Below are positions 1 to 9,079 of a stretch of 64,000 bases of DNA, piece by piece. Below the pieces are notes generated by a model that made no database searches, had not been told where the DNA came from, and saw only the letters and a list, made by a program, of their open reading frames with translations. This stretch comes from Candidatus Gastranaerophilales bacterium (lineage in GTDB: Bacteria > Cyanobacteriota > Vampirovibrionia > Gastranaerophilales > Gastranaerophilaceae), in NCBI GenBank assembly GCA_944322855.1, contig CALUQG010000001.1:171678-235677 (forward strand). Direction: 5' to 3'. A program made the translations under genes and the position numbers. Position 1 is the stretch's first letter. Every line of letters begins with the position of its first letter.

Positions 1-872
1 TGAGGATACAAGACCTCACATTTGTCAAAATATCTGGCGAGTCTTCTTGTCAGCATGTCTCTATCCTCTTTGCGGTTAGAAACAACAATATAATCTTTGC
101 CGTATTCGAGAATTTTTTCACCCTCTTTAAGAATATATGATTTTGCGAGTCTGTCTTTGAGTTTGAAAGTTACAGAATTCGTAAAATCTCTGGAATTCTT
201 TTGAGGGCTTTGTTGAGAATGCGTTATAAAATCTATAATAAATTCTTTGTAAACATTATTAATGCAATCATAAGCAATCAAGACAGCATTACCCTTTTTG
301 TATAAGATTTTAATCGGAGAAATTTTATAAATCTGTTCGGGCAAATTTTTATCAAGTTTATAGGTTAATTCTATTTTTAATCCGTCTTTACAATATTTTT
401 CAAACTTTTGCAAGTTATCATTTTTTGCTGATATAACCTTTTTAGTATAATAAGCTCTGATTGTCGTATTTTTGTATAAATCTTCAGTTTGCTTGGAAAA
501 ATTCTTTTCAATTACCTGCAAAGTTTTATCAAGATTTTCATCAAGAGTCCTAAGTTTTAGTGCCGTAGCATATTTCTCGATAAATTTCAGTATTGATAAA
601 TCAGTTTTTGAAAAATCTATACAGGATATGCTTTTATCCAAATAATATTTGTTTTTATGTTTTGATATTTTTATCCCGAGAAGTTTAATTGTATTCAAAT
701 ATTTTGGCACAATTTCTTTTCTAAAAACCTTATTTGATTTTTCTTCCAGCAACGACAAAATTTCAGCAGATGACAAAGGTTGTTTTGATAAAGCTTTCAA
801 AACTTCCAGAACTCTTGCACCTGAATCAGGTATTTTTTTATTTTTTGCTCTCAAATTTGCCTCTATAGTCAT
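1..872 (-). CDS. WYL-type transcriptional regulator, partial (runs off left edge)
   Basis: An open frame reads from an ATG at 872 to the window edge without a stop, about 290 codons. The N-terminal part (residues 1-70) looks like a helix-turn-helix region (LSSAEILSLLEEK). The distal part, around PIKILYKKGNAVLIAYD, resembles the ligand-sensing WYL domain, and the end matches the usual WYL C-terminal extension (MLTRRLARYF). The ATG overlaps the TGA of the upstream regulator by 4 nt (ATGA), so the two are translationally coupled. Both are probably DNA-binding regulators, possibly acting as a pair or heterodimer. The target is unknown. Only the last few residues should be missing. Confidence 0.65.
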   Translation of the reverse strand, partial: MTIEANLRAKNKKIPDSGARVLEVLKALSKQPLSSAEILSLLEEKSNKVFRKEIVPKYLNTIKLLGIKISKHKNKYYLDKSISCIDFSKTDLSILKFIEKYATALKLRTLDENLDKTLQVIEKNFSKQTEDLYKNTTIRAYYTKKVISAKNDNLQKFEKYCKDGLKIELTYKLDKNLPEQIYKISPIKILYKKGNAVLIAYDCINNVYKEFIIDFITHSQQSPQKNSRDFTNSVTFKLKDRLAKSYILKEGEKILEYGKDYIVVSNRKEDRDMLTRRLARYFDKCEVLYP

Positions 873-1843
873 TTTGAATATTCCGATTTCATTTGTTCAA
901 GATATTTTAATAAATCACTTTTTATTTCATCAGGAGATATTATTAAACAATCACTGCCATAAGAAAGAACCCTTTGTATAAAATTAAACTTGTCATCAAT
1001 GTGCGCTTCGATAGTCAGAGGATATTCCGAGTTCGTATTAGATTCAAGAATGATTTCATTTGTTTCTCCAACATACATCAAAGCACTCAGTCCTTTGAGT
1101 TTGTATTTTGCAACAATTACCTGCTTATCAAAATCTTCATATTCTGGACTGCTGCCAAGAAAGTTTAAATAGTTTATTTTTCTTATTCTGTCTATTCTCA
1201 AATAAGAAAAGGTTTCATATTTTTTGTTAAATCCCCACACATAAAGTTTTTTATTCTCAAGTGTAATATATTCCGGTGTAAAGATTAAATTTTCTTCTCC
1301 GTTTTCAGGAGAGTTATAACAAATCATAAGATGTTTTTTTAGTTTGGAATTTAATAAAACAGCAGAAAATATTTGTGAATTAATATATTTGAAGGGATGT
1401 TCATACAAAAGCATCCTTTGAGAGTCCCAATCAGGAGCAAGTAAAGCTATTTTGGCATACAAATTATTCAAATTTATAAGAAGTTGCCAATCACCGAGAG
1501 TCACAATACTTTCTCTGATAGCCAGAAGCAGCTGCACATTTTCTTTACTCAAACGAAGAATAAACGGATGGGATTTTAATACATATTTATTTTCTGTTTT
1601 TTGAGTAGGCCTGCTGATTACACAGCCTGCAGCTTTCAGCGCATTTATTGTGTTAGTTACGGTATCTTTTGAAAGATTGCTTTTTATAATAGGGTCTTTG
1701 CTAAAACAGTACAGCAGCTCTTCTCTTGTTTTTGCCGATTTTAAAAGTTCCAGCAGCAAAAACAAAGATCTGTATCCTGTTAACGAAATATTGTTATCTG
1801 TGTTGAGACTCTTTTCGTACGCCTGATTCATATCGCTGCGCAT
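869..1843 (-). CDS. WYL-domain transcriptional regulator
   Basis: 324 residues. The N-terminal third reads as a winged helix (TREELLYCFSKDPIIKSNLS, then TVTNTINALKAAG as a recognition-helix-like stretch). The centre and C-terminus match the WYL architecture: FTPEYITLENKKLYVWGFN is the WYL-like strand and YLRIDRIRKI follows. WYL regulators bind DNA and sense nucleotides or other ligands. The gene starts inside the 3' end of the DUF2229-like gene (about 50 nt overlap) and ends in an ATGA overlap with the next regulator, so the three form one minus-strand operon. ATG at 1843 is used; an in-frame ATG at 1831 is an alternative. The regulon is not visible. Confidence 0.75.
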   Translation of the reverse strand: MRSDMNQAYEKSLNTDNNISLTGYRSLFLLLELLKSAKTREELLYCFSKDPIIKSNLSKDTVTNTINALKAAGCVISRPTQKTENKYVLKSHPFILRLSKENVQLLLAIRESIVTLGDWQLLINLNNLYAKIALLAPDWDSQRMLLYEHPFKYINSQIFSAVLLNSKLKKHLMICYNSPENGEENLIFTPEYITLENKKLYVWGFNKKYETFSYLRIDRIRKINYLNFLGSSPEYEDFDKQVIVAKYKLKGLSALMYVGETNEIILESNTNSEYPLTIEAHIDDKFNFIQRVLSYGSDCLIISPDEIKSDLLKYLEQMKSEYSK

Positions 1844-2873
1844 TTTCGTTAATATCTATTTTATTAATAATACTTGCACGTTTTTTACGGAATAACATAT
1901 CCGTAAATGCTTCTATTCTTGTAATAAAGCCGGCTTCACCGGTTTGTTCATCTATTGAAAGATGCAAAACAGGTTTGTTAAATTTTCTTGCTGCACGTGA
2001 TATTCTTTCAATCATAATTGAGTCAGGGCCGCAGCCAAAAGCATTTATTGTGATGATACCGTCAATATTGTTATCCTGTAAATAATGACCTGCACCGCCT
2101 GTCATTTCATATTCATTTGCCCAGTATAATTTTGAGCCTATAGACGATATGCCTTCTTGCAGCTGTTCTATAGACAACTGTTCTGATGTATATGCTTTAA
2201 CATCGAGTTTTTCTAATTTATCAAAGATTTTCATAGAAACTCTGTCATCATACAAATTATAGCTGTGAGCAAGTACTGCAACAGTTATAGGGTAAGATTT
2301 CTGATTGTTTGCAATAACAACCTGTCCTTTTTTTGCATTGCTCAATGCTTTTTCAAAAGACATGCCCGAGTTGAGCATGATTTTGAAATTGTTCATTACT
2401 TTCCAGCCTTCTTTTGAAGCAAGTTTAATTTTCTTTTCATCAGTTATACCGAAAGGAGCTACTGCTTCTTTCAAAAATTCATACAACCCTTGATTTTTTG
2501 CAGATTTATCAAGAGTAGCATCTATTATTGTAAATTTTCTTTTGACCACATTTCTTATTAAGTCAGGAAGACCTCTTATTTTGGAACAGTTATAAATTTT
2601 ATGGTCTATTGATTGAATAGAAGGAACAAAAATTTTGTCTACACCTTTATCTAACAAGTTCAAAATATGCCCTACATATACTTTTATCGGCAGGCATGTT
2701 TCAGAAACTACCAATGCTGAACCCTGAGACATTGTTTGTTTTGTTGTTTTATCAGAAATAACAGTCTTTATTCCGAGTGCTTCAAAAAATCCATACCAGA
2801 AAGGGAAATAGTTGTAATAAGACATTGCTCTCGGAATACCGATTTGCATATCATTTTTGGTTTCGGTTTGCAT
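1794..2873 (-). CDS. DUF2229/2-hydroxyacyl-CoA dehydratase-like protein (COG3580 type)
   Basis: About 359 residues when started at the ATG at 2873, which has AGAAGGA upstream; a TTG 33 nt earlier is a weaker alternative. The opening MQIGIPRAMSYYNYFPFWYG, the cysteine in VVSETCLPIKVYVGH and the second in KIYNCSKIRGLPDL match the family related to the HgdB/HgdC subunits of 2-hydroxyacyl-CoA dehydratase, where cysteines bind an Fe-S cluster. A further GCGPDS motif lies near residue 280. The biochemical role of stand-alone members is not established. It heads an operon with two WYL regulators, which may suggest a sensory or stress role (inference). Confidence 0.7.
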   Translation of the reverse strand: MQTETKNDMQIGIPRAMSYYNYFPFWYGFFEALGIKTVISDKTTKQTMSQGSALVVSETCLPIKVYVGHILNLLDKGVDKIFVPSIQSIDHKIYNCSKIRGLPDLIRNVVKRKFTIIDATLDKSAKNQGLYEFLKEAVAPFGITDEKKIKLASKEGWKVMNNFKIMLNSGMSFEKALSNAKKGQVVIANNQKSYPITVAVLAHSYNLYDDRVSMKIFDKLEKLDVKAYTSEQLSIEQLQEGISSIGSKLYWANEYEMTGGAGHYLQDNNIDGIITINAFGCGPDSIMIERISRAARKFNKPVLHLSIDEQTGEAGFITRIEAFTDMLFRKKRASIINKIDINENAQRYESGVRKESQHR

Positions 2874-3180
2874 TAATAAAATTCCTTCTGCTAAATTTTT
2901 ATACAATATACATAGTAATTATAAATCAAACATGAAAAATTTTTATTGTGCTTAATTTTCTTACAATATTCAAAGAAAACCCAAACGCCCGAAACACTAC
3001 GTGCATAGTAGAAGAGATGGGAATTTTCTTCTGCTACAAACTTAATATTACTTAATAAAACTAAAAAAATTAAGTGTAATGGGTACACATATTTGTAAAT
3101 ATATGTTAATATTAACGATACAATTAGCAATTTTAAGTCATGCTTTGCATTATTTGATTTGTAGACCTGGTAGGGAAGAA

Positions 3181-4248
3181 ATGAAGTTAAACGCAGTAAA
3201 TTATACTAGTCCGTCCCATAACGTAAATAGCAATACGGAGTACAACCGATCATCAAGCAAAAGAAAACCGTCTTTTGGTAATCTTGGTGTAGGTTTGGCT
3301 TCTTTTATTGAAAACAACGGATTTCTCGGTGAATTTTTGACAATTGATACAGTTGGTATGATGGCTCCGAGAACTATTCAAGGTTATACAAGAAACAGAG
3401 AAGACCTCGGACACCTTAATTACAAAGCAGGCCGTGAAGAAATGGTCAGAGAGCTGCTCTCAGGCCCGGCATTTTTCTATGTTCCCCTTATGGTTTTGAC
3501 ACTCGCAGGTGTTTTGAGAGGTAAATCAGCAAAAGTTGAGAAAAAAGTTCTTGATGTGTTCAAAAATGTCATGAAAAATGAAAAAACTCAGGTTGATTTG
3601 AAAAATGCGGCAGCTACAAAAGAAAGCTTTATTAAGACTGTTATTACAGATGCATTTAAAGATTATAAGAAAGAAACAGGTATTATCGAACAAATCTCAG
3701 ATTTGATGAACAGAAATGTTACAGAAAAATTGAGCTTAAAAGACAAATTTGCTAACCTGTTCAAAAACAAATCAGACAAGAAAACAACTCCTGCAATGCT
3801 GAGAAAAGAAGCAGAAGAACTTGTTACAAAATTGAATAAAGCAAACGGAAGATTATTAGACAATGCCGGCGCTGTTGAATTGAGTGTTGTTGACAAATCC
3901 GGTAACGTAGTTCGTGAACAGTTCGGTATAGTAAATCTGTTTAAAGATATGTCTAATTATCTTGATGATTTTACGGCAAAAGCTCAAAAAGCAGCTAATG
4001 CTAAAGACATTGATACAGAAACATTCATTGATAAATTCCATAAGAAAGCTAAAGAGTTAAGAAATCTGACAAATATTCTTGCCGTTTCCGCTCTGTCAGC
4101 ATTTCTTGTGGTTATACCAAAGATTTATCAAACAGGAAAAAGCTTCCCCGGAAAAGACGGTTTGACAACAGGTGAAGCTCCTGCAGCAAATAATGAACAA
4201 CAGGCACAGTCTCCTGCTGATGAAGCAACAGAAAAGGAGGGTGTGTAA
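3181..4248 (+). CDS. Lineage-type membrane protein with N-terminal PSFG motif
   Basis: 355 residues from the ATG at 3181, preceded by GGGAAGAA. The frame is open about 100 nt further upstream, but that extension has no ribosome-binding site. The N-terminus is polar and Asn/Ser-rich, followed by KRKPSFGNLG. Hydrophobic segments occur near residues 110-130 (FFYVPLMVLTLAGVL) and 315-335 (LAVSALSAFLVVIPKIY), with a Lys-rich helical region between. It is one nucleotide from the next gene, which has the same plan, so they form a pair. I do not recognise a named family. Similar proteins with an (N)PSFG motif seem typical of Gastranaerophilales-like genomes (recollection). Function unknown. Confidence 0.75.
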   Translation: MKLNAVNYTSPSHNVNSNTEYNRSSSKRKPSFGNLGVGLASFIENNGFLGEFLTIDTVGMMAPRTIQGYTRNREDLGHLNYKAGREEMVRELLSGPAFFYVPLMVLTLAGVLRGKSAKVEKKVLDVFKNVMKNEKTQVDLKNAAATKESFIKTVITDAFKDYKKETGIIEQISDLMNRNVTEKLSLKDKFANLFKNKSDKKTTPAMLRKEAEELVTKLNKANGRLLDNAGAVELSVVDKSGNVVREQFGIVNLFKDMSNYLDDFTAKAQKAANAKDIDTETFIDKFHKKAKELRNLTNILAVSALSAFLVVIPKIYQTGKSFPGKDGLTTGEAPAANNEQQAQSPADEATEKEGV

Positions 4249-4249
4249 G

Positions 4250-5260
4250 ATGAGAGTTCAGGCATATTCTTCAAACCAGTATCGTGCTAATAATGCAGCG
4301 CAGAACAACAATCCTTCTTTCGGAACACTGAATGCGCAAAAAGCCGGACGTTTTTTCAACTGGCTTGGCGATCAATGCAATATCCAGTCAAACGGCTCGT
4401 TGACAAGAGGCATGTTCTTCGCTGTTGCAACACTGTTTATGCTTGGTGGAAGATTTTTCGAATCACGTGACAATGATGAAAAAAGAGAAGTTGTTACGAG
4501 AGATGTTCCTGCTGTTGCTCTTTCAGTGGCAGGTGCACCTATTTTGAACAAAGCCATGGCTTATGCTGTTACTAAAAAAACAGGTGTCCCGATTATCACC
4601 AAAGGTGATGCTGACAAACCTTTAATAGCATTCGGCAAAGACAAAGCTACAGGTGAGTACAAATACAAATTCGGAAAACAGGGCAATATTTTGAGTTCTT
4701 CATTTACTTCTCAAAAACAGCTTATTGACTGGTATTCTGATTTGGGTGACAATCCGCTTGTTAATTTCTCTGAAACTGTAAATAAACATGGCGGAAATCT
4801 CGAAAAAGTATTTAAAAAACTCGGATTTACCGATAAATTGAGAGCAATTACCGGCGCAACCGATAACAATGGTATCCTTGATGCTATTAAAGATGCTCAG
4901 GCAAATAAAACAGAAGCTTTCCAAAAGCTGGAAGATGCTATGAAAACTCTCACAAAGGATAATGCTCTTGTTAAATTTGCAAGAAAATCACAAGCTTATG
5001 TCAAACTTGCAGGCATCGGATTTATGGCTGCTTTGCTTGGGTATTTCCTTCCGAGATTGAACATTATTACAACAAGAAATAAATACCAGAAGAAAATGGA
5101 AGAAGGAAAAATTGATCAGGCAACTTTTGAGAAAAAGATGATGAGAACTTCTCCTGTATTCAGAGTATCTTCAGGTGTTTTGAGCTTCCATAAATCATCT
5201 GCTCAGAAAACTTTTAAAAACCTTTTGAATATGGTTGAACATACTGGTACTCAAAATTAG
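4250..5260 (+). CDS. Lineage-type membrane protein with N-terminal NPSFG motif
   Basis: 336 residues from the ATG at 4250, with a strong AGGAGG at 4235-4240. The polar N-terminus (NQYRANNAAQNNNPSFGTL) carries the same PSFG motif as the upstream neighbour. Predicted membrane segments are near residues 48-65 (GMFFAVATLFMLGGRFF) and 250-272 (LAGIGFMAALLGYFLPRL). The middle is charged and helical. Its stop overlaps the stop of the convergent ACT-like gene. Shared motif, size and topology with the upstream gene suggest they are paralogues or partners in one envelope-associated complex (inference). No enzyme motif seen. Confidence 0.8.
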   Translation: MRVQAYSSNQYRANNAAQNNNPSFGTLNAQKAGRFFNWLGDQCNIQSNGSLTRGMFFAVATLFMLGGRFFESRDNDEKREVVTRDVPAVALSVAGAPILNKAMAYAVTKKTGVPIITKGDADKPLIAFGKDKATGEYKYKFGKQGNILSSSFTSQKQLIDWYSDLGDNPLVNFSETVNKHGGNLEKVFKKLGFTDKLRAITGATDNNGILDAIKDAQANKTEAFQKLEDAMKTLTKDNALVKFARKSQAYVKLAGIGFMAALLGYFLPRLNIITTRNKYQKKMEEGKIDQATFEKKMMRTSPVFRVSSGVLSFHKSSAQKTFKNLLNMVEHTGTQN

Positions 5261-5499
5261 AATTGCATTTGCCGGATTTCAATATCATCTATGTCGCAAA
5301 GTTCATTTGACAGCAGAGATGCTTGCCGGTTATCTGTGATTTCGAGTAAGATTAAACCTTTTTGAGAACATTGGCCGTTGATTTCTTCATGCAAACCTAT
5401 GCGTGTTTTTATTGCACACCCGTATTTAGTCAGGATTTCTTGTACAGATATTGCGCTTTCAAGCCTGTTAGATATTTTTATTCCTATTATAGTTGTCAT
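5257..5499 (-). CDS. Small ACT-like protein (TM1266/iron-only hydrogenase system regulator-like)
   Basis: 80 residues. The pattern MTTIIGIKISNR...VQEILTKYGCAIKTRIGLHE...KGLILLEITD matches the ferredoxin-like ACT fold of the TM1266-type putative iron-only hydrogenase system regulators, which commonly have an RIG(L/I) turn and similar length. A binding role for metal or nucleotide is not shown by the sequence. No hydrogenase gene lies in this window, so the family label should not be taken as function. It is convergent with the preceding plus-strand gene and lies downstream of the terminator at 5538-5580. Translation starts at an ATG after AGAAAGGAAAC. Confidence 0.6.
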   Translation of the reverse strand: MTTIIGIKISNRLESAISVQEILTKYGCAIKTRIGLHEEINGQCSQKGLILLEITDNRQASLLSNELCDIDDIEIRQMQF

Positions 5500-5537
5500 A
5501 GTTTCCTTTCTGTAGTTGTTTAAATGAATTTTTCTAT

Positions 5538-5580
5538 AAAAAAATGATACTTACATTACCTGCAAGTATCATTTTTTTTT
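5538..5580. terminator. Bidirectional intrinsic terminator
   Basis: A perfect 9-bp stem, ATGATACTT (5544-5552) with AAGTATCAT (5564-5572), closes an 11-nt loop. It is followed by eight T on the plus strand and preceded by seven A, which are T on the minus strand. It lies just after the end of the minus-strand gene at 5594-5899 and probably stops that transcript. Confidence 0.85.
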
Positions 5581-5593
5581 AATATTTTTTAAA

Positions 5594-5899
5594 TTATTCG
5601 GTTATTTCCGTATCATATTGAGCAAGCTGTTTTTTCTTAAGGTTATGGACAACTGCGTCGACCAGAAATTCATATGATTTCATTTTCTGGATTTCAGGTG
5701 AGAATTCTCTGATTAAAGAAGCTCTGACCATATCTTCGAGCTTGTCGTTAGCTGTTTCAGCGTTGTTGTCAGAACAAATCATGTCAATATATTTTGAGTT
5801 TACTTTGTAGTCTTGCATCTGAGAAAACATTAACCATTTTAATTTTGGTTTAATGGATTTAAGCTGCTTGACAATTTTTAAATTTTTTAAATTAAACAT
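5594..5899 (-). CDS. Small basic hypothetical protein
   Basis: 101 residues from the ATG at 5899, preceded by AGGTGGGG; a longer in-frame start at 5944 lacks a clear site. The N-terminus is very basic (NLKNLKIVKQLKSIKPKLKW). A helical C-terminal half (DKLEDMVRASLIREFSPEIQKMKSYEFLVDAVV) ends in a charged tail. No transmembrane segment or known motif is visible. It is a single-gene unit downstream of secA on the same strand, closed by the terminator at 5538-5580. Function unknown. Confidence 0.65.
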   Translation of the reverse strand: MFNLKNLKIVKQLKSIKPKLKWLMFSQMQDYKVNSKYIDMICSDNNAETANDKLEDMVRASLIREFSPEIQKMKSYEFLVDAVVHNLKKKQLAQYDTEITE

Positions 5900-6068
5900 A
5901 TATATACCCCACCTGTTTTTAAATTTTTTTAATGGTAGTTTCACACAACATTATAAAGTTTACTCAAAATTGAAATTTACTTATTTGTATGCTGTTCTTA
6001 ACAAAATGTTACCAATTACGAGATTAATAGTATTTTCGTTGTTTTTGGGCATTTTGTCAATAATAATA

Positions 6069-8864
6069 TTATTTATCTTTACCGCAGCAGTGTTTATATT
6101 TTTTGCCGCTGCCGCACGGGCATGGATCATTTCTTCCTATTTTTTCACCATTATGTATCGGAGAAGAAACTGCATCATCGTCTTCGCTTGGTGCTTTGAA
6201 TGTTTGTGCGGCTTGAGACAGCTGTGTTTCGATAACTTCATCATCACGTCTGTTCACAATTTGTACTCCGAAGCGTGTTCTGAATAAATATTTTACGGTT
6301 TCAGACTGGATTTCATACATCATATTGTTAAACAAATCATATGCTTCACGTTTGTATTCAATCAAAGGATCTTTTTGACCGTATGCACGCAGCCCTATAC
6401 CGTCACGAAGCATATCAATATTGTGAAGATGGTCAATCCATTTGTTGTCGACGACTCGAAGAAGTATGTCTTTTTCGATATTTCTCATTATGTTTGTATG
6501 TGAGAACGGTTCTTCCGGAACATAGAACTCTTCATATTGTTTTTGGATATCGTTGTAAAATCTGATTGTTTCTTCTTCATGCTCTCTGTATGCGTCGATA
6601 GCCAGTTTTTTAAGTTTTTCAAAAATAGATTCATAACTCAAACCCTGAACATCTTTTACTTCAAGATAAGAAAGCTGAGGAACAAGAGAGTGAACTTCTT
6701 TCATCATACCCTGCAGGTCTTCATAGATATATTCCTGAGGATTTTGTCCCGGAGAAATATAACTTTTTATAATTCTGTCCATTTCTCTTTCAATCATGTA
6801 ATAGATATCAGCAGTCAAATCTTCGCCTTTTAGAACTCTTCTTCTCTGGCTGTAGAATTTTTCTCTTTGAATATTCATTACATCATCATATTCCAGCACA
6901 CTCTTTCTTATATCGAAATGGTAAGTTTCAACTTTTCTTTGAGAAGCCTGAATTTGTCTGGTAATAAGTTTCGACTCTATTGCCATATCCTCTTCAACAT
7001 TGAGAGTATTCATAAGATTTATGATATGTTGACCGCCGAATATTCTCATTAAATCATCTTCAAGCGAAAGGAAAAATCTTGTTGATCCTGGGTCGCCCTG
7101 TCTTGCTGCACGTCCTCGAAGCTGGTTGTCTATACGTCTTGATTCATGTCTTTCAGTACCTATTACGTGCAAACCGCCTGCTTGAACAACTTTTTCGTGT
7201 TCTGCTTCTGTGATTGCTTTTGCCTCTTTTAAAGCGGCTTCTTTTTCCGTGTCATAGTTCGGGCTGTCTTCTGTTATACCTTTTTTATCCAGCATGTCTT
7301 TTGCAAGGTACTCAGCGTTACCGCCAAGCAGAATATCGGTACCGCGGCCGGCCATGTTTGTTGCAATTGTCACTGCACCAAAACGTCCTGCCTGTGCAAT
7401 GATGTAGGCTTCTTTCTCATGGTGTTTGGCATTTAAGACATTATGTTTTATTCCTCTTTTTTTCAAAAGCTCTGACAAATATTCCGATTTATCGATACTT
7501 ATAGTACCGACAAGCACCGGTCTGCCTATTTCATGCATTTTTACGATTTCATCTACAACTGCAAGATATTTTTGCTTTTGTGTTTTATAAACAACATCGG
7601 GCAGGTTTATTCTGATATCCGGTCTGTTTGTGGGTATAGTCGTAACCTCAAGGTTATAAATTTTGCCGAATTCTGCTTCTTCTGTCATTGCAGTACCTGT
7701 CATACCGGAGAGTTTTGGATACAGTCTGAACAAATTTTGGAAAGTAATGCTGGCAAGAGTTTGAGTTTCGTCTTGAATTTGCACTCCTTCTTTAGCTTCA
7801 ACAGCCTGATGAAGACCGTCAGACCAGCGTCTTCCCTCCATTAAACGTCCTGTAAACTCGTCTACAATTACAACTTCACCATCTTTAATTACATAATCGG
7901 TATCTTTTTGATACAATTCTTTTGCTTTCAATGCTTGAAGCAAATGATGAGCATATTGTGTATGTACATCAAAAAGATCTTCTATACCGAGAATCTGTTC
8001 TGCATGGTCAATACCTTCTTCTGAAAGAATGACATTTTTGTTTTTTTCATCGACTTCGTAATCTACATCTTTTTTAAGCTGAGGTGCAACTTTTGCCATG
8101 GTCTGGTAAAGCTGTGCCGACTGTTCTAAACGTCCTGAGATAATCAACGGAGTTCTTGCTTCGTCAATCAAAATTGAATCTACTTCATCGATGATTGCAT
8201 AGTTGTAAGGACGTTGAACAAGCATATCGAGACTTCCGGCCATGTTGTCTCTCAGATAGTCAAACCCGAATTCATTGTTTGTACCGTATGTAATATCACA
8301 GGCATATGCAGCTTTTTTTCTTTCAAATTCATCTGCATCACGATTGTTGGATAGAATTACTCCGACACTCAGCCCGAGAAATTTATAGATACGCCCCATC
8401 CATTCGCTGTCACGTTTTGCCAGGTAATCATTAACCGTAACAACATGAACACCTTTTCCGGTAAGTGCGTTCAAATAAGCAGGCAATGTTGCTACAAGTG
8501 TTTTACCTTCACCGGTTCTCATTTCGGCAATATGCCCGTTGTGCAGAAATATACCGCCTATTAACTGCACATCAAAATGGCGCATATTCAAAACTCTTTT
8601 CCCTGCTTCTCTTACTACGGCAAACGCTTCCGGTAAAATTTCATCAAGAGCCTTCTTTTCAAGCATTCTGTCTTTTTTCAAATCGGAAGAATGTTCTCTG
8701 TTTGCAAGAAAGTCTTTGAATTCCTGTGTTTTTGCTCTGAGCTGGTCATCAGTAAGCGCTTCCATTTCAGGTTCGAGTTTGTTTATATGTTCAACTATAG
8801 GCATCATTTTTTTTACTTTTTTTTCATTAGGATCGCCCAGTAGTTTTAGTAGTAAATCAATCAT
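6069..8864 (-). CDS. secA: Preprotein translocase ATPase SecA
   Basis: 931 residues, normal length. SecA is the cytosolic motor that pushes unfolded proteins through SecYEG. Visible motifs are Walker A MRTGEGKT (about 115-122), Walker B and DEVDSILIDEARTPLI around residue 205-225, the preprotein cross-linking region, NMAGRGTDILL of the second helicase lobe, and RGRAARQGDPGSTRF. The C-terminus ends in the zinc-binding SEC-C tail CPCGSGKKYKHCC. Translation starts at ATG 8864 after AGGGGAAAA. The family assignment is secure. Confidence 0.98.
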   Translation of the reverse strand: MIDLLLKLLGDPNEKKVKKMMPIVEHINKLEPEMEALTDDQLRAKTQEFKDFLANREHSSDLKKDRMLEKKALDEILPEAFAVVREAGKRVLNMRHFDVQLIGGIFLHNGHIAEMRTGEGKTLVATLPAYLNALTGKGVHVVTVNDYLAKRDSEWMGRIYKFLGLSVGVILSNNRDADEFERKKAAYACDITYGTNNEFGFDYLRDNMAGSLDMLVQRPYNYAIIDEVDSILIDEARTPLIISGRLEQSAQLYQTMAKVAPQLKKDVDYEVDEKNKNVILSEEGIDHAEQILGIEDLFDVHTQYAHHLLQALKAKELYQKDTDYVIKDGEVVIVDEFTGRLMEGRRWSDGLHQAVEAKEGVQIQDETQTLASITFQNLFRLYPKLSGMTGTAMTEEAEFGKIYNLEVTTIPTNRPDIRINLPDVVYKTQKQKYLAVVDEIVKMHEIGRPVLVGTISIDKSEYLSELLKKRGIKHNVLNAKHHEKEAYIIAQAGRFGAVTIATNMAGRGTDILLGGNAEYLAKDMLDKKGITEDSPNYDTEKEAALKEAKAITEAEHEKVVQAGGLHVIGTERHESRRIDNQLRGRAARQGDPGSTRFFLSLEDDLMRIFGGQHIINLMNTLNVEEDMAIESKLITRQIQASQRKVETYHFDIRKSVLEYDDVMNIQREKFYSQRRRVLKGEDLTADIYYMIEREMDRIIKSYISPGQNPQEYIYEDLQGMMKEVHSLVPQLSYLEVKDVQGLSYESIFEKLKKLAIDAYREHEEETIRFYNDIQKQYEEFYVPEEPFSHTNIMRNIEKDILLRVVDNKWIDHLHNIDMLRDGIGLRAYGQKDPLIEYKREAYDLFNNMMYEIQSETVKYLFRTRFGVQIVNRRDDEVIETQLSQAAQTFKAPSEDDDAVSSPIHNGEKIGRNDPCPCGSGKKYKHCCGKDK

Positions 8865-9079
8865 TATAAATATTTTCCCCTAAGTCTCTATATGACAACG
8901 AATATTTGTATATTGATTTTACCACGCACAAGCTAAAAAGAACATATCGAAAAGGAATTAAGTCTTTATGGCAGTATTTGTTATCTATGTAAGGAAATGT
9001 AAACCTGAAAATTTTTGTTTTGGCAAAATTTCTAAATAATCTGTTTTAATATAATTAGGAAAGTTACGGCAGGCAGTTA

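Noticed and set aside
649..981. Plus-strand 110-codon frame
   Set aside because: It is antisense to two clearly coding WYL regulator genes.
3079..3180. N-terminal extension of the gene starting at 3181
   Set aside because: It has no ribosome-binding site and would place an unrelated hydrophobic stretch before the typical polar N-terminus.
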